Shown: piece after piece, positions 50,240 through 59,835 of the stretch
How positions within the stretch are numbered: the stretch's first letter is position 1
How the letters are laid out: the number at the start of each line of letters is the position of its first letter
Source of the DNA: Acinetobacter ursingii DSM 16037 = CIP 107286
Lineage (GTDB): Bacteria > Pseudomonadota > Gammaproteobacteria > Pseudomonadales > Moraxellaceae
Assembly (NCBI RefSeq): GCF_000368825.1
Contig: NZ_KB849716.1
Coordinates: forward strand, 543,900-607,899
Direction of reading: 5' to 3'
Length of the DNA stretch: 64,000 nucleotides
Program-made: the position numbers and the translations under genes
Notes under the pieces: generated by a model
Databases searched by the model: none
Told to the model about the DNA's origin: nothing
What the model saw: only the letters and a program-made list of their open reading frames with translations

Positions 50240-51241
50240 ATGAAACTGCTCCGCCTGAATGCCTTATCGCCAAATTTTAAGTTGCCTGCGACTGCGGTGA
50301 CGATTGGCAACTTTGACGGTGTCCATTTGGGGCATCAGGCGATGATCGCGCAACTCAAAAAAATTGCACAATCAAACGGCTTAAAAACGCTGGTGATGGT
50401 CTTTGAGCCCCAACCCCTTGAATATTTTAAAGGCTTTGACGCGCCACCACGGATTAGTTCGCTTCGAGAAAAAGTCGAATATTTGACTGAATTAGGCGTG
50501 GACTATATTGCTATTGCCAAATTTGATGAACAATTTCGCGGTCTAAGCGCACAACAATTTGCAGATTTACTACATTTTAAACTCAATGCACAGCAACTGA
50601 TTTTGGGCGATGATTTTCATTTTGGTAAAAACCGTCAGGGCAATAGCGCGTTTTTACGTGATTATGGCTTTCAAGTCACCAATTTAGACACCATTGAATA
50701 CCATGGAGAACGGGTGAGTTCTACTCGTATTCGTCAGGTTTTGGCCGAAGGTAATTTAGCTCTGGCAGCACAGCTGTTGGGTCGTCCTTACAGCATTATA
50801 GGTCGAGTGCAATATGGCGATCAGATTGGTCGCACTATTAACTTCCCGACCATTAATGTGCGTTTAAATCGGCATAAACCGTGTTTAAGCGGTATTTATG
50901 GGGTAGATGTGGTCTGTGAAAGCAGGTCTCTACGCGATAAAGTGCAAAGTGATGATCCTACACAAAAAGGCATTGAGGGCTATCATCTCGACAGTTTATT
51001 TGGTGCAGGTCATGTCGGAACACGCCCTGCGATTCAACAGGAACATCCCGAATGGCGATTGGAAGTACATTTCCCGCAAGTTTCTGCTAATCTGTATGGC
51101 CTGTTAATGCGAGTGACGTTTCTAAACTTTTTACATGGTGAACGAAACTATCCATCGCTGGACGCGCTGAAAGCTGGAATTGACCAAGATGTGGAAGATT
51201 TACTTGAATTTCGAGAGCAACACCCACAATTCCCTTTTTAA
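50240..51241 (+). CDS. ribF: Bifunctional riboflavin kinase / FAD synthetase
   Basis: This protein of about 333 residues converts riboflavin to FMN and FAD. The N-terminal adenylyltransferase domain has VTIGNFDGVHLGHQAMIAQL, LILGDDFHFGKNRQGN and the STRIRQVL motif. The C-terminal kinase domain has GRVQYGDQIGRTINFPTINV and a SGIYGVDVV strand. Between them and the final EVHFPQVSANLYG lies a loop of about 40 residues that is longer than in E. coli. I use the ATG at 50240. It heads ribF-ileS-lspA-fkpB. Confidence 0.95.
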   Translation: MKLLRLNALSPNFKLPATAVTIGNFDGVHLGHQAMIAQLKKIAQSNGLKTLVMVFEPQPLEYFKGFDAPPRISSLREKVEYLTELGVDYIAIAKFDEQFRGLSAQQFADLLHFKLNAQQLILGDDFHFGKNRQGNSAFLRDYGFQVTNLDTIEYHGERVSSTRIRQVLAEGNLALAAQLLGRPYSIIGRVQYGDQIGRTINFPTINVRLNRHKPCLSGIYGVDVVCESRSLRDKVQSDDPTQKGIEGYHLDSLFGAGHVGTRPAIQQEHPEWRLEVHFPQVSANLYGLLMRVTFLNFLHGERNYPSLDALKAGIDQDVEDLLEFREQHPQFPF

Positions 51242-51306
51242 TCTTGAATTTTTTTGATGCTAAAACACGTCAGCTTTAACGCTGATCGAACTGGAAGACA
51301 ACTTGC

Positions 51307-54144
51307 ATGAGCGATAAGCAAACTCCTGAAAATGCCGTGGATTATAAAGCCACACTCAACCTGCCGGGCACCGAATTTGCCATGAAAGCCAATCTGGCTG
51401 TGCGCGAAGTCAAATGGTTAGAAGAGTGGTATGCCGACAACATTTATCAGAAGATTCGTGCAGCGCGTATTGGCAAGAAAAAATATGTTTTACATGATGG
51501 CCCTCCTTACGCTAATGGTCAGATCCACTTGGGTCATGCGGTCAATAAAGTCTTAAAGGACATTATTGTTAAAAGCCGTGTGATGGATGGTTTTGATTCG
51601 CCTTATGTACCGGGTTGGGACTGTCACGGTTTACCCATCGAACTCAAAGTCGAAGAAAAAGTCGGTAAGGTTGGTGTAAAGGTCGATGCTTCAACTTTCC
51701 GTAAAGCTTGCCGTGAATACGCCATGAGTCAGGTCGATTTACAGCGCAAAGACTTTATCCGTATGGGTGTGTTTGGGGATTGGCAAGATCCGTACCTGAC
51801 TATGAATTTTAAACAAGAAGCGGATATCGTCCGTGCTCTAGGTGAAATTCAAAAAGCAGGTCATATCGAGCCCGGCTTAAAACCTGTCAATTGGTGTATC
51901 GATTGTGGTTCGGCACTGGCAGAAGCCGAAGTTGAATATGAAGATAAAAAGTCCGATGCAATTGATGTCGGTTTTGGTGTGGTTGATCTAAATGATCTTG
52001 GTCAACGCTTGAATGTAGAGGTGACTGCACCAACCGATATCGTGATCTGGACGACGACGCCATGGACATTACCTGCCAACCAAGCGGTTGCATTACATGC
52101 CGAAATTGACTATCAATTGGTACAGGTACAGAGTGACCGCGGTACTCAGAACTTTATCTTAGCCAAAGACTTGGTTGAATCTGCGATTGCCCGTTATAAA
52201 CTAGAAAATCCTGTTGTTTTGGCAGATTTCAAAGGTGCCGTGCTTGAGCATCTGAGCTTACAGCATCCCCTGTTGGCTGATCGTCAAGTGCCTGTGATTT
52301 TAGGTGAACACGTCATTGCGACCAGTGGTACGGGTGCTGTACATACCGCGCCGGGTCATGGTGCAGACGACTATAAAGTGGGTCTGATCTATAACCTAAA
52401 AGTGGATAATCCTGTCGGTGGCAATGGCGTGTATTTACCGACTGCGCCCATTTTTTCAGGCGAACATATCTATAAAGCCAATCCGCAAATTATTGAAGCA
52501 TTAGGCGCTGTAGGCCGTTTATGGGCGCATCAACCGATCGTACACAGCTATCCACATTGTTGGCGTCACAAAACCCCAATTATCTTCCGTGCCACACCGC
52601 AATGGTTTATCAGCATGGATGCCAAGGGTTTACGTGAATGTGCCTTAAATGCGATTGAAAATGACATCAGCTTCGTGCCTGACTGGGGTAAAAACCGAAT
52701 TGAGTCGATGATCGAAGGTCGTCCAGACTGGTGTATCTCACGTCAACGAACTTGGGGTGTTCCAATTCCGTTCTTTGTGCATAAAGATACGCATGAACTG
52801 CATCCACGTACGGCTGAACTGATCGAAGAAGTAGCGGAGTTGATTGAGAAAGAAGGCATTGATGCTTGGTTCAATCGTGAAGCCAAAGACTTTATCGGTG
52901 CAGATGCCGAACAGTACAATGCGGTACGTGATACGCTCGATGTCTGGTTCGATTCAGGTACAACCCACTATGCCGTATTACGTCAACGTGAAGAACTCAC
53001 CGATCCTGCCGATTTGTATTTAGAAGGGTCAGATCAACATCGTGGCTGGTTCCAGTCATCTTTATTGACTTCGATTGCCATCAACGAACGCGCGCCATAT
53101 AAAGGTCTACTCACACACGGTTTCGTGGTCGATGAAAAAGGTCGCAAAATGTCGAAGTCTTTGGGCAATATCATCACGCCACAAGACATCATCAAAGACA
53201 TGGGTGCCGATGGTCTTCGTTTCTGGATTGCTTCGAGCGACTATCGTTATGAAATGACTGCGGGTAAAGAAATTTTCAGTCGTGCATCAGACGGTTATCG
53301 TCGTATCCGTAATACCTTGCGTTTCTTGTTGGCCAACCTCAATGGCTTTAAACCATCAACCGATGCCCTGCCAGTTGATCAACTGATTGCATTGGATCAA
53401 TACATCCTGCAACGTGCTGTTGAGGTTCAAAAAACGATTCAACAAGCCTATGAAGATATGAACTTCCATATCGTATGTAGCGCTTTGACCAATTTCTGTA
53501 TCAATGACTTGGGTGGTTTTTATCTCGATATCATTAAAGATCGTCAGTACACCACCAAAGCGGATTCACAGGCGCGTCATTCTGCACAAACTGCACTGTA
53601 TCACTTAGTTCAAGCCTTTGCTCGCTGGATGGCACCGATCTTGAGCTTTACTGCACAAGAAGCATGGCCATTGATCCCAGAGCAAACCGAACAATATGTG
53701 TTTACGGCTGAATGGTATGATTTGCCTGTCGCATCCACAGCAAACCTGATTTCTGAAGCCGATTGGCAAACCTTGATTCAGGTTAAATCAGCAGTCAACA
53801 AGCAGATTGAAGCGGCACGTAATGCCAAGCTGGTCGGAAGTAATTTGTCTGCCAAAGTTGAGATTTGGGCCAAAGATGAACTGCAAACAGTATTGAACCA
53901 ATTAGGTGATGAATTACGTTTTGTTCTCATTACGTCTCAAGTCAATGTCTATCCATTCGCTGAACAAGGTGAAGCAACCGAGATGGATGGCTTACGCGTG
54001 CAAATTTCGGCAGCAGAAGGTGAAAAATGTGTGCGTTGCTGGCATGTATTGCCAGATGTGAATACCCATACTGATCATCCGGGTTTATGTGGTCGTTGTA
54101 TCGTAAACGTCACAGGTCGTGGCGAAGTGAGAAAATATGCCTAA
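51307..54144 (+). CDS. ileS: Isoleucyl-tRNA synthetase
   Basis: This 945-residue class I synthetase charges tRNA-Ile. The HIGH-type motif is in [20 protein letters not shown] near residue 60, the editing domain spans about 190-400 ([33 protein letters not shown]), and the KMSKS motif is [10 protein letters not shown] near residue 610. A C-terminal zinc finger has [10 protein letters not shown] and CGRCIVNV. The stop overlaps lspA by 8 bp. Confidence 0.98.
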   Translation: MSDKQTPENAVDYKATLNLPGTEFAMKANLAVREVKWLEEWYADNIYQKIRAARIGKKKYVLHDGPPYANGQIHLGHAVNKVLKDIIVKSRVMDGFDSPYVPGWDCHGLPIELKVEEKVGKVGVKVDASTFRKACREYAMSQVDLQRKDFIRMGVFGDWQDPYLTMNFKQEADIVRALGEIQKAGHIEPGLKPVNWCIDCGSALAEAEVEYEDKKSDAIDVGFGVVDLNDLGQRLNVEVTAPTDIVIWTTTPWTLPANQAVALHAEIDYQLVQVQSDRGTQNFILAKDLVESAIARYKLENPVVLADFKGAVLEHLSLQHPLLADRQVPVILGEHVIATSGTGAVHTAPGHGADDYKVGLIYNLKVDNPVGGNGVYLPTAPIFSGEHIYKANPQIIEALGAVGRLWAHQPIVHSYPHCWRHKTPIIFRATPQWFISMDAKGLRECALNAIENDISFVPDWGKNRIESMIEGRPDWCISRQRTWGVPIPFFVHKDTHELHPRTAELIEEVAELIEKEGIDAWFNREAKDFIGADAEQYNAVRDTLDVWFDSGTTHYAVLRQREELTDPADLYLEGSDQHRGWFQSSLLTSIAINERAPYKGLLTHGFVVDEKGRKMSKSLGNIITPQDIIKDMGADGLRFWIASSDYRYEMTAGKEIFSRASDGYRRIRNTLRFLLANLNGFKPSTDALPVDQLIALDQYILQRAVEVQKTIQQAYEDMNFHIVCSALTNFCINDLGGFYLDIIKDRQYTTKADSQARHSAQTALYHLVQAFARWMAPILSFTAQEAWPLIPEQTEQYVFTAEWYDLPVASTANLISEADWQTLIQVKSAVNKQIEAARNAKLVGSNLSAKVEIWAKDELQTVLNQLGDELRFVLITSQVNVYPFAEQGEATEMDGLRVQISAAEGEKCVRCWHVLPDVNTHTDHPGLCGRCIVNVTGRGEVRKYA

Positions 54145-54676
54145 GACCCAAACAAAACAAGGCTTATTCCAGTTTTATCCACATAATCTGATTTGGCTTG
54201 GACTGGCTGTCCTTGCCATCATTTTAGATCAATGGACCAAATGGATCGCCAGTACTCATCTGAATTATGCCGATCCTGTACCTGTCTTACCATTTTTAAA
54301 CTGGACGCTGTTGCATAACTATGGCGCAGCATTCAGTTTTCTCTCGGATGCAGGCGGTTGGCAGCACTATTTATTTACAGGGCTAGCAGGTATTGTCTCG
54401 ATTATTTTTGTGTTTTGGCTGATGCGTATGCCTAAACACAGTATCATCTTGCCTGCGGCCATTGCTCTGATTCTAGGCGGTGCTTTAGGCAATTTAATTG
54501 ATCGTATGACCTTGGGTTATGTGGTCGATTTTATTCATGTCTACTATAAAGACCACCATTTTCCTGCATTCAATATTGCCGACAGTGCCATTACGCTAGG
54601 AACCATCCTCTTGTTAATTGATACTTTTTTTCTTGAAAAGAAACGTATCCAACGTGCAGAAGTGAAACATGACTGA
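54137..54676 (+). CDS. lspA: Lipoprotein signal peptidase (type II)
   Basis: This 179-residue inner-membrane aspartic peptidase removes the signal peptide from lipoproteins. It has four hydrophobic segments. Conserved boxes are [51 protein letters not shown] with the first catalytic Asp, and [14 protein letters not shown] with the second. It overlaps ileS and fkpB at its two ends, the usual tight operon. Confidence 0.97.
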   Translation: MPKTQTKQGLFQFYPHNLIWLGLAVLAIILDQWTKWIASTHLNYADPVPVLPFLNWTLLHNYGAAFSFLSDAGGWQHYLFTGLAGIVSIIFVFWLMRMPKHSIILPAAIALILGGALGNLIDRMTLGYVVDFIHVYYKDHHFPAFNIADSAITLGTILLLIDTFFLEKKRIQRAEVKHD

Positions 54677-55151
54677 AATTATTCAACCAAATGAAGAAAT
54701 TCGTATTCAAGAAGGCGCTCAGGTCGAGTTACATTTTTCTGTAGCGCTGGAAAATGGCGTCGAGATTGATAATACGCGTAGTCGCGAACAACCAGTCAGC
54801 TTAACCATTGGTGATGGTAATTTATTACCGGGTTTTGAAAAGGCTTTATTTGGTTTACGTGCAGGCGACCGTCGTACCGTGCATTTGCCACCAGAAGATG
54901 CTTTTGGTCCGTGGAACCCTGAAAATGTTCAAAAGTTTGATACAGTTAAATTTGAACAGCGTCCTATCGTTGGTCATATGATTGAATTTGAAGATAAAGC
55001 CAAAGCATCATTATTTGGTGTTGTGGCATCAGTCAATGATGATATTACCGAAGTGGATTTTAATCATCCGCTTGCAGGTAAAAATATTAGTTTTGAAGTT
55101 GAAATCTTTAAAGTCACCCCTGCTGGTCAGCAAGGGATCAAGTTGATGTGA
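54669..55151 (+). CDS. fkpB: FKBP-type peptidyl-prolyl isomerase, SlpA/SlyD type
   Basis: This 160-residue cytoplasmic FKBP isomerase has an inserted chaperone flap. It shows VELHFSVALENGVEIDNTRS, LLPGFEKALFGLRAGDRRTV, HLPPEDAFGPWNPENV, and VVASVNDDITEVDFNHPLAG with a KNISFEVEIF end. It overlaps lspA by 8 bp. In many gammaproteobacteria ispH follows, but here the next genes are unrelated and on the other strand, so this border has been rearranged or differs by lineage. Confidence 0.94.
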   Translation: MTEIIQPNEEIRIQEGAQVELHFSVALENGVEIDNTRSREQPVSLTIGDGNLLPGFEKALFGLRAGDRRTVHLPPEDAFGPWNPENVQKFDTVKFEQRPIVGHMIEFEDKAKASLFGVVASVNDDITEVDFNHPLAGKNISFEVEIFKVTPAGQQGIKLM

Positions 55152-55170
55152 TACCCATGTAAATGATTTG

Positions 55171-55215
55171 AACCTTCTAGTTGGACTAACAACGTCCAAC
55201 TTTAGGAGGAAGGTT
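55171..55215. terminator. Long hairpin after fkpB
   Basis: AGTTGGAC at 55179 pairs perfectly with GTCCAACT at 55194. The outer arms AACCTTC (55171) and GAAGGTT (55209) also pair. There is no T-run, so it may be a transcript end, an mRNA stabiliser or a recombination scar. The remaining sequence to 55299 is AT-rich and featureless. Confidence 0.5.
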
Positions 55216-55299
55216 AATAAATGAGGTTTTTATTGACGATAATCATCTGTATCTAAAATTTTAAATAACTTTCTTCGAATAAATAGGTAAAATTTTAAA

Positions 55300-55803
55300 T
55301 TATTTTAGATTCAAACATTTTAATTGATTTAAATAGTCTTTATCTTCATTAAGACGTTGAATATAAAGATTTTGGTATTTTAGTATTTTTTTTGTATCTT
55401 TCTGAAGACTTTCTGGAATTTTTTCCAAATCTATAAATATTGAATACTTCTGAATAAATTTATTCATTATACAAAGACCATCAACGGCTTCCAGAGTTAT
55501 TTTCTTATTGTGTTTAATATCATTTTCAAAATTATCATTATCTACTTCATAAGTACCTATTAAATTTTCTACTTTACGAACTGTATAAACAAATAACTCA
55601 TTATTCATTTCAGACTTACTATTAACAGTATTATATGCCGCTATATATAATTTTCTTGACTGGCTTATATCATCAGCAATACTGATAGTTCTTGATCTAA
55701 GTTCATTACTTATTTCAATTTTTCGTTTTTGCTGATTTCCACTATCTGCATGACTACAACCGACCATTAGCATGCTCATAAATAAAATAATTAAATTTTT
55801 CAT
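55300..55803 (-). CDS. Lipoprotein, candidate immunity protein
   Basis: This 167-residue protein has a lipoprotein signal (KNLIILFMSMLMVGC, lipobox MVGC, cysteine 16). The rest is a helical, lysine- and asparagine-rich domain (ISIADDISQSRKLYIAAY, YSIFIDLEKIPESLQKDT) ending in KCLNLK. I do not recognise a family. It lies 6 bp after the end of a decayed PAAR-domain gene on the same strand, the place where periplasmic immunity proteins of type VI effectors are found. The immunity role is inference; the gene itself is intact. Confidence 0.7.
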   Translation of the reverse strand: MKNLIILFMSMLMVGCSHADSGNQQKRKIEISNELRSRTISIADDISQSRKLYIAAYNTVNSKSEMNNELFVYTVRKVENLIGTYEVDNDNFENDIKHNKKITLEAVDGLCIMNKFIQKYSIFIDLEKIPESLQKDTKKILKYQNLYIQRLNEDKDYLNQLKCLNLK

Positions 55804-55809
55804 CGATAT

Positions 55810-56256
55810 TCACCATTCAGTGCTATCAAAGGTTGCTTCCTCTTCCGAAATTGGCACTTGATAACTGTATTTTGTTCGGCAAAGTTCATAAGCTTGCGTA
55901 TTCCATTTTTTATTAAAAATCATTTGATAAAGCCTTTGTCCAATCATAAATGGGCCTCTATTTCTTCTAGTATTCATAGCCAATGCTGTGTATCTAGCAC
56001 TATCAAAAATACCGTATCCAGTAGGACTAAGCTGTATAATATCTTCCAGATTCTTATAGTGAGCTGCCACTCTAATACTAAAACTATCCTTCAAAAGTTC
56101 TGTCGCCACAATAAGAGCCTTATCTCTTGAAATTCTATATAAATAGCTAGCAAATCTTAAATACATCATTGTATGAAAATATTCAGTATAGATTAACCCT
56201 GGACTATTTTTTTCAATTTCTTTCAAATCAAATTCAAGACCAAATCGTAAAGCCAT
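55810..56256 (-). pseudogene. C-terminal part of a PAAR-linked gene split by an IS3-family element
   Basis: This 148-residue frame looks complete, but its ATG lies exactly in the 3-bp target duplication (CAT, 56254-56256) at the IS3 border. If the element (56257-57492) and one CAT are removed, the frame joins without break to a segment at 57493-57627 (…QPFEYD-M-ALRFGLEF…). It is therefore the tail of a larger gene. The content is helical (RFASYLYRISRDKALIVATE) and I recognise no catalytic motif. It may be the toxin domain of a type VI effector; this is inference from the PAAR remnant upstream. Confidence 0.78.
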
Positions 56257-56327
56257 TGATCCTAGCCAAAATAATGGACAATGATTCCCTCTAAAGATAA
56301 CGTAACATTAACTTTGGAGATGTAAAA

Positions 56328-56621
56328 ATGGCTAAACGCTTTAGTCCAGAATTTAAACAACAAGCAATTGATTATGCACTTTCAAACTCGCACGAATCTG
56401 TGGCTGCTATCGCCCAGAAATTAGGTGTGGGTTATTCAACATTAGATAAATGGATTCGTGAGACCAACCCCACTGGTTCCAGCAAAAGACAGCTCTCGCC
56501 AGAACAACAGCGTATTCTCGATTTAGAAAAAGAAGTCAAACAACTCAGGGAAGCTAATGATATTTTAAAAAAGGCGCATGTGTACTTCCTGACAGATCAT
56601 GCCAAGAAAAGTACACGGTAA
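56328..56621 (+). CDS. IS3-family transposase OrfA
   Basis: This 97-residue DNA-binding half of the transposase has a helix-turn-helix at about residues 18-45 (ESVAAIAQKLGVGYSTLDKW) and a leucine-zipper-like helix (ILDLEKEVKQLREANDILKK). A slippery heptamer A-AAA-AAG at 56567-56573 is in the correct phase (TTA AAA AAG) for -1 frameshifting into OrfB, which would give the active fused transposase. Confidence 0.9.
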   Translation: MAKRFSPEFKQQAIDYALSNSHESVAAIAQKLGVGYSTLDKWIRETNPTGSSKRQLSPEQQRILDLEKEVKQLREANDILKKAHVYFLTDHAKKSTR

Positions 56622-56635
56622 TCCAAGGCCTAGCT

Positions 56636-57487
56636 GTGACTGAAATTACGGTTTCTTCTGCCTGTAAATGCCTAGGTGTCAGCACTTCGGGCTACTATGC
56701 TTGGCGAAAGAGACAGATTTACGTCAATCAGAAGTACACTGATTTAAAAGCTGTATATTGGCAACACCATGCTCGCTTAGGAGCACCTTCATTGGTGCAC
56801 GACATGCATGATTTAGGTTACTGCATGAGTGAACGTACAGTTGGAAGGATGCTGAAAAAGCTCAGTTTACGCAGCAAGATTGGACGTAAATATAAGCATA
56901 CGACTGATTCAAATCATCATTTGCCGACGGCACCGAATTTATTAGATCGCCAGTTTACAGTCACTCTGCCAAATAAAGTTTGGACAACAGACATCACCTA
57001 TATCCGAACCAAAGAAGGTTGGCTGTATTTATGTGTGATGCTAGATTTATTTAGTCGTCGTATTATAGGTTGGCAAACCAGCCATCGGATAGATCGTCAA
57101 TTGGTATGTGATGCATTTAATTATGCAATGGCACGTCAGGGGTATCCAACAGGTGTCATGGTGCATTCGGACCAAGGCTCACAGTACTGTAGTCGTGATT
57201 TTAGAGCACTATTATTGGCGAATAACTGTATTCAAAGCATGTCACGTAGGGGGAATTGTTGGGATAATGCGGTGACTGAAAGCTTCTTTCATACATTGAA
57301 AGGTCATGTGATACATGGCAGTGTATTTGCCACTCGAAAAGAAGCCAATGCTGTCTTGTTTGAATATATTGAAGTTTACTACAATCGAATCAGACGACAT
57401 TCTGCAAACGGCTGGTTAAGTCCTGAAACCTTTGAACATAAATATTTTAAGAATTTAGAGGGATATGTTGTCCACGATACTGTCTAG
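56636..57487 (+). CDS. IS3-family transposase OrfB (integrase core)
   Basis: This catalytic half of about 283 residues is counted from a GTG, but is more likely made as an OrfAB fusion by frameshift at 56567-56573; its frame is open back to that site. The DDE core has VWTTDITYIRTKEGWLYL (first Asp), VMVHSDQGSQYCSRDFR (second) and SRRGNCWDNAVTESFFHTLK (Glu). An HTH_21-like region precedes it (YYAWRKRQ). It is complete. Confidence 0.92.
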   Translation: MTEITVSSACKCLGVSTSGYYAWRKRQIYVNQKYTDLKAVYWQHHARLGAPSLVHDMHDLGYCMSERTVGRMLKKLSLRSKIGRKYKHTTDSNHHLPTAPNLLDRQFTVTLPNKVWTTDITYIRTKEGWLYLCVMLDLFSRRIIGWQTSHRIDRQLVCDAFNYAMARQGYPTGVMVHSDQGSQYCSRDFRALLLANNCIQSMSRRGNCWDNAVTESFFHTLKGHVIHGSVFATRKEANAVLFEYIEVYYNRIRRHSANGWLSPETFEHKYFKNLEGYVVHDTV

Positions 57488-57492
57488 GATCA

Positions 57493-58046
57493 CATATCAT
57501 ATTCAAAGGGTTGCCTATTTTTAATATGGTCCCAAAGATGTTGAGGAATACAAAAAGTATACGGGACTGTTTTCTTCACTTTGATTAAATTTTCCCATCC
57601 ACTACATACCGTTAAATAACCATCATCGGCTCTACAAAGATTGGTTGTTTTTTAAATTTATACGTTCTGCTGCTTTAACATTTATAGGGGTTTTAACATA
57701 ACTTTCTATGAAAAATTAAACATCCTTCATTATTATTTATACGATTATTACTCCCCTGAATTTCTACTGTAGAGTTCATGGAACTAAGTGCCTAACCTGT
57801 ATCTTCATCGATAAGTTTGAATTAAATTTTATATATCTTTTATTGAGTCAGATATAAAAATCATTTTTGAGAAGATAAAGTCGCATTAGAATTCTTAAGC
57901 TGAGAAGTTTTTGTAATCCTGCCTCCATTCTCTTGCACCACCAGATTCTGTTTTGGTAATAACTTGCAACCACAAGATAATGAGTCATTTGCCCGTGCTG
58001 CTGCTTTTCCCATCACTTGCATATGCAGGTCGCCCGAAACAATCGT
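57493..58046 (-). pseudogene. Decayed PAAR-domain gene, 5' part (probable type VI effector)
   Basis: Read on the minus strand, 58046-57861 encodes a PAAR-like end: TIVSGDLHMQVMGKAAARAN then DSLSCGCKLLPKQNLVVQEN. PAAR proteins cap the type VI spike. In the same frame after three stops, 57821-57795 reads FKLIDEDTG, a linker motif common after PAAR domains. A shifted frame then gives RADDGYLTVCSGWENLIKVK and PYTFCIPQHLWDHIKNRQPF up to the IS3 insertion, continuing at 56256. Stops and frameshifts show decay. No start is found upstream of 58046. Confidence 0.72.
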
Positions 58047-58203
58047 TGCATAGGATTAAAATCTGCAATCGTTTTCAGCTTTCTTATCACCGAAGTATTC
58101 ACTAATCCTATTTTTAAGTACTTTCTGTTTCGAATCTACCCAAGCGTACGTGCTAGTGTAGTCAAGATTAGAGGGTAAATTTTTTTTATGTGTGAGAAGA
58201 AAG
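58047..58203. other. Rearrangement junction between PAAR remnant and tssH fragment
   Basis: This short stretch has no recognisable tssH sequence on the plus strand and no PAAR start on the minus strand. The minus strand can be read as a 35-residue open stretch ending at a stop near 58058, which I do not recognise. It ends in a T-run (about 58180-58188) just before tssH similarity begins. The breakpoint that removed most of tssH must lie here. Confidence 0.5.
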
Positions 58204-58701
58204 TTGGTTACCCTCATGCAGGCTTGTCTAAATCAGCCTGTCGATCAATGGCCGAGTGCGGAAGCGTTAATCGAGCATCTGAAACCTAGTCTTTATCAAC
58301 AGTTTAAACCTGCCTTTTTAGGTCGTATGCGGATTGTGCCTTATTTTCCACTTCACGATGATCTATTGGTCAAAATCATTCAACACAAATTAGCGAAGGT
58401 CACTGCTAGGATTGAGAAACAATATAAAACTCAAATAACTTATTCTGATGATTTAATTGAATTATTACTCAGTCGTTGCACAGAAGTGGACAGCGGTGCG
58501 CGGAATGTTGACCATATTTTAAATGCTTTCGTTTTACCAGCGCTAGCGACTGAAATTCTAACCGCACTGGCTGAACAACAATTGCCTCAACAAATCAACA
58601 TAGATGTCAAAGAAGATGAAATCATCTATTTGATTGATCCTATCGTAAAGAAAACGCCCAAAAAACGTACTTCCCAGAAAACCAAAACCACTGAAGTGTA
58701 G
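58204..58701 (+). pseudogene. tssH: tssH (clpV), C-terminal fragment
   Basis: About 165 residues represent only the end of the ClpV-type AAA+ ATPase that recycles the contracted type VI sheath. Segments match the second ATPase domain and its C-terminus: PSLYQQFKPAFLGRMRIVPY, FPLHDDLLVKII, SRCTEVDSGARNVDHILNAF. A full TssH is about 850-900 residues, so some 700, including both Walker motifs, are missing. A GTG at 58192 could start a short product, but it would be non-functional. tssA follows 16 bp downstream. Confidence 0.85.
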
Positions 58702-58717
58702 AGAGTAACCACTGGAT

Positions 58718-59818
58718 ATGAGTATCGACATTTCACCCTTACTTGAACCCATTGCAGCGCAAAACCCTTGTGGAGATGATTATTCATTTTCAAATGAATT
58801 TCATTTGATTAAACAAGCACGTACGCAGGATGATACTTTGCTGGATCAAGGTGACTGGGTCACTGAACGCAAACAGGCAGACTGGGATCTGGTCGCGAGT
58901 ACAGCTACACAAGTCATGTGTGAAAAAAGTAAAGATATTCGTCTTTTAACGTGGCTGACGGAAGCTTGGTCAAATCAGTCTGGTTTTAATGGAATATCCG
59001 CAGGTCTTGAGTTGAGTCATCGTCTGTTAAATCAATACTGGTTGAGCATCCACCCTGAAATTGAAGAAGATGACCTCGATCAGCGAATTGGTCTTTTACA
59101 AGGTTTTATCAATCAATTGCCGTCATTCATTAAAAAAGTGGCACTGATCAATACCGCACCATTTTATCACTTACTGGATTACGAAAATTTTCTTTATCAT
59201 CAAAATATTCGACGCAAACAGGCCGATGAATATGATCAGCAAGATCATGTATCTGAGCTTGAACAGTTTGAGCAAGCTTTGTTTAATACTTCGAAAAGCT
59301 TTCAATACCAAAACTACCAAGCCTTTAATGAGATTTTACAACATTGGCAAACGTTAAAAACTGTTCTGGATGAACTCATGGGGTTAGATGCTCCAAGTTT
59401 TGCCAATATCGACTCAAATTTAAATGACATTCACCAGACTTTAAAAAAAATCTATAAAGCAGATGCTTTTGCTACTGCTACACCGAATGAAACAGAATCT
59501 CCCCCTCTTTCTAGTATTCCTCCTCTTGTGGAGCCTGCTATGGCGCAGCCAATCACGACCTCGAATCAAGCTGTTTTTCAACCACAGGCGCAAAATCATC
59601 TGGCTAATCGAGAGCAGGCCATGAAGGTTTTACAGGAAATTGCCGATTATTTTCAGGCTAATGAACCACATAGCCCTGTCAGCTATATGCTACAAAAAAC
59701 CATTAAATGGAGCCAAATGCCACTGCATGAATGGCTCACGCAGGTCATTAAAGAGGATCATCCTCTGCAAATGGTTCAAGAAACATTAGGTGTACAACCT
59801 AAAAATGAATATGAATAA
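58718..59818 (+). CDS. tssA: Type VI secretion protein TssA
   Basis: This 366-residue protein has an N-terminal ImpA domain (IAAQNPCGDDYSFSNEFHLI near residue 14, TWLTEAWSNQSGFNGISAGL, YWLSIHPEIEEDDLDQRIGL). A linker rich in Pro and Ala spans about residues 255-300, and a short C-terminal helical domain follows (REQAMKVLQEIADYFQANEP). TssA helps baseplate and tail assembly. The gene is intact, although tssH just upstream is truncated. Confidence 0.93.
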   Translation: MSIDISPLLEPIAAQNPCGDDYSFSNEFHLIKQARTQDDTLLDQGDWVTERKQADWDLVASTATQVMCEKSKDIRLLTWLTEAWSNQSGFNGISAGLELSHRLLNQYWLSIHPEIEEDDLDQRIGLLQGFINQLPSFIKKVALINTAPFYHLLDYENFLYHQNIRRKQADEYDQQDHVSELEQFEQALFNTSKSFQYQNYQAFNEILQHWQTLKTVLDELMGLDAPSFANIDSNLNDIHQTLKKIYKADAFATATPNETESPPLSSIPPLVEPAMAQPITTSNQAVFQPQAQNHLANREQAMKVLQEIADYFQANEPHSPVSYMLQKTIKWSQMPLHEWLTQVIKEDHPLQMVQETLGVQPKNEYE

Positions 59819-59835
59819 GGGTTGGTCGTCATCTT

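Larger units (their letters stand above)
56257..57492 (+). mobile_element. IS3-family insertion sequence (1,236 bp)
   Basis: The ends start TGATCCTAG at 56257 and, inverted, CTAGGATCA at 57492. The repeats extend imperfectly for about 35 bp with shared GGACAA and TCCCTC blocks. The 3-bp target CAT is duplicated at 56254-56256 and 57493-57495. It encodes OrfA and OrfB with a slippery site between them. Size, ends and duplication fit the IS3 family. It looks complete and recent. Confidence 0.94.
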
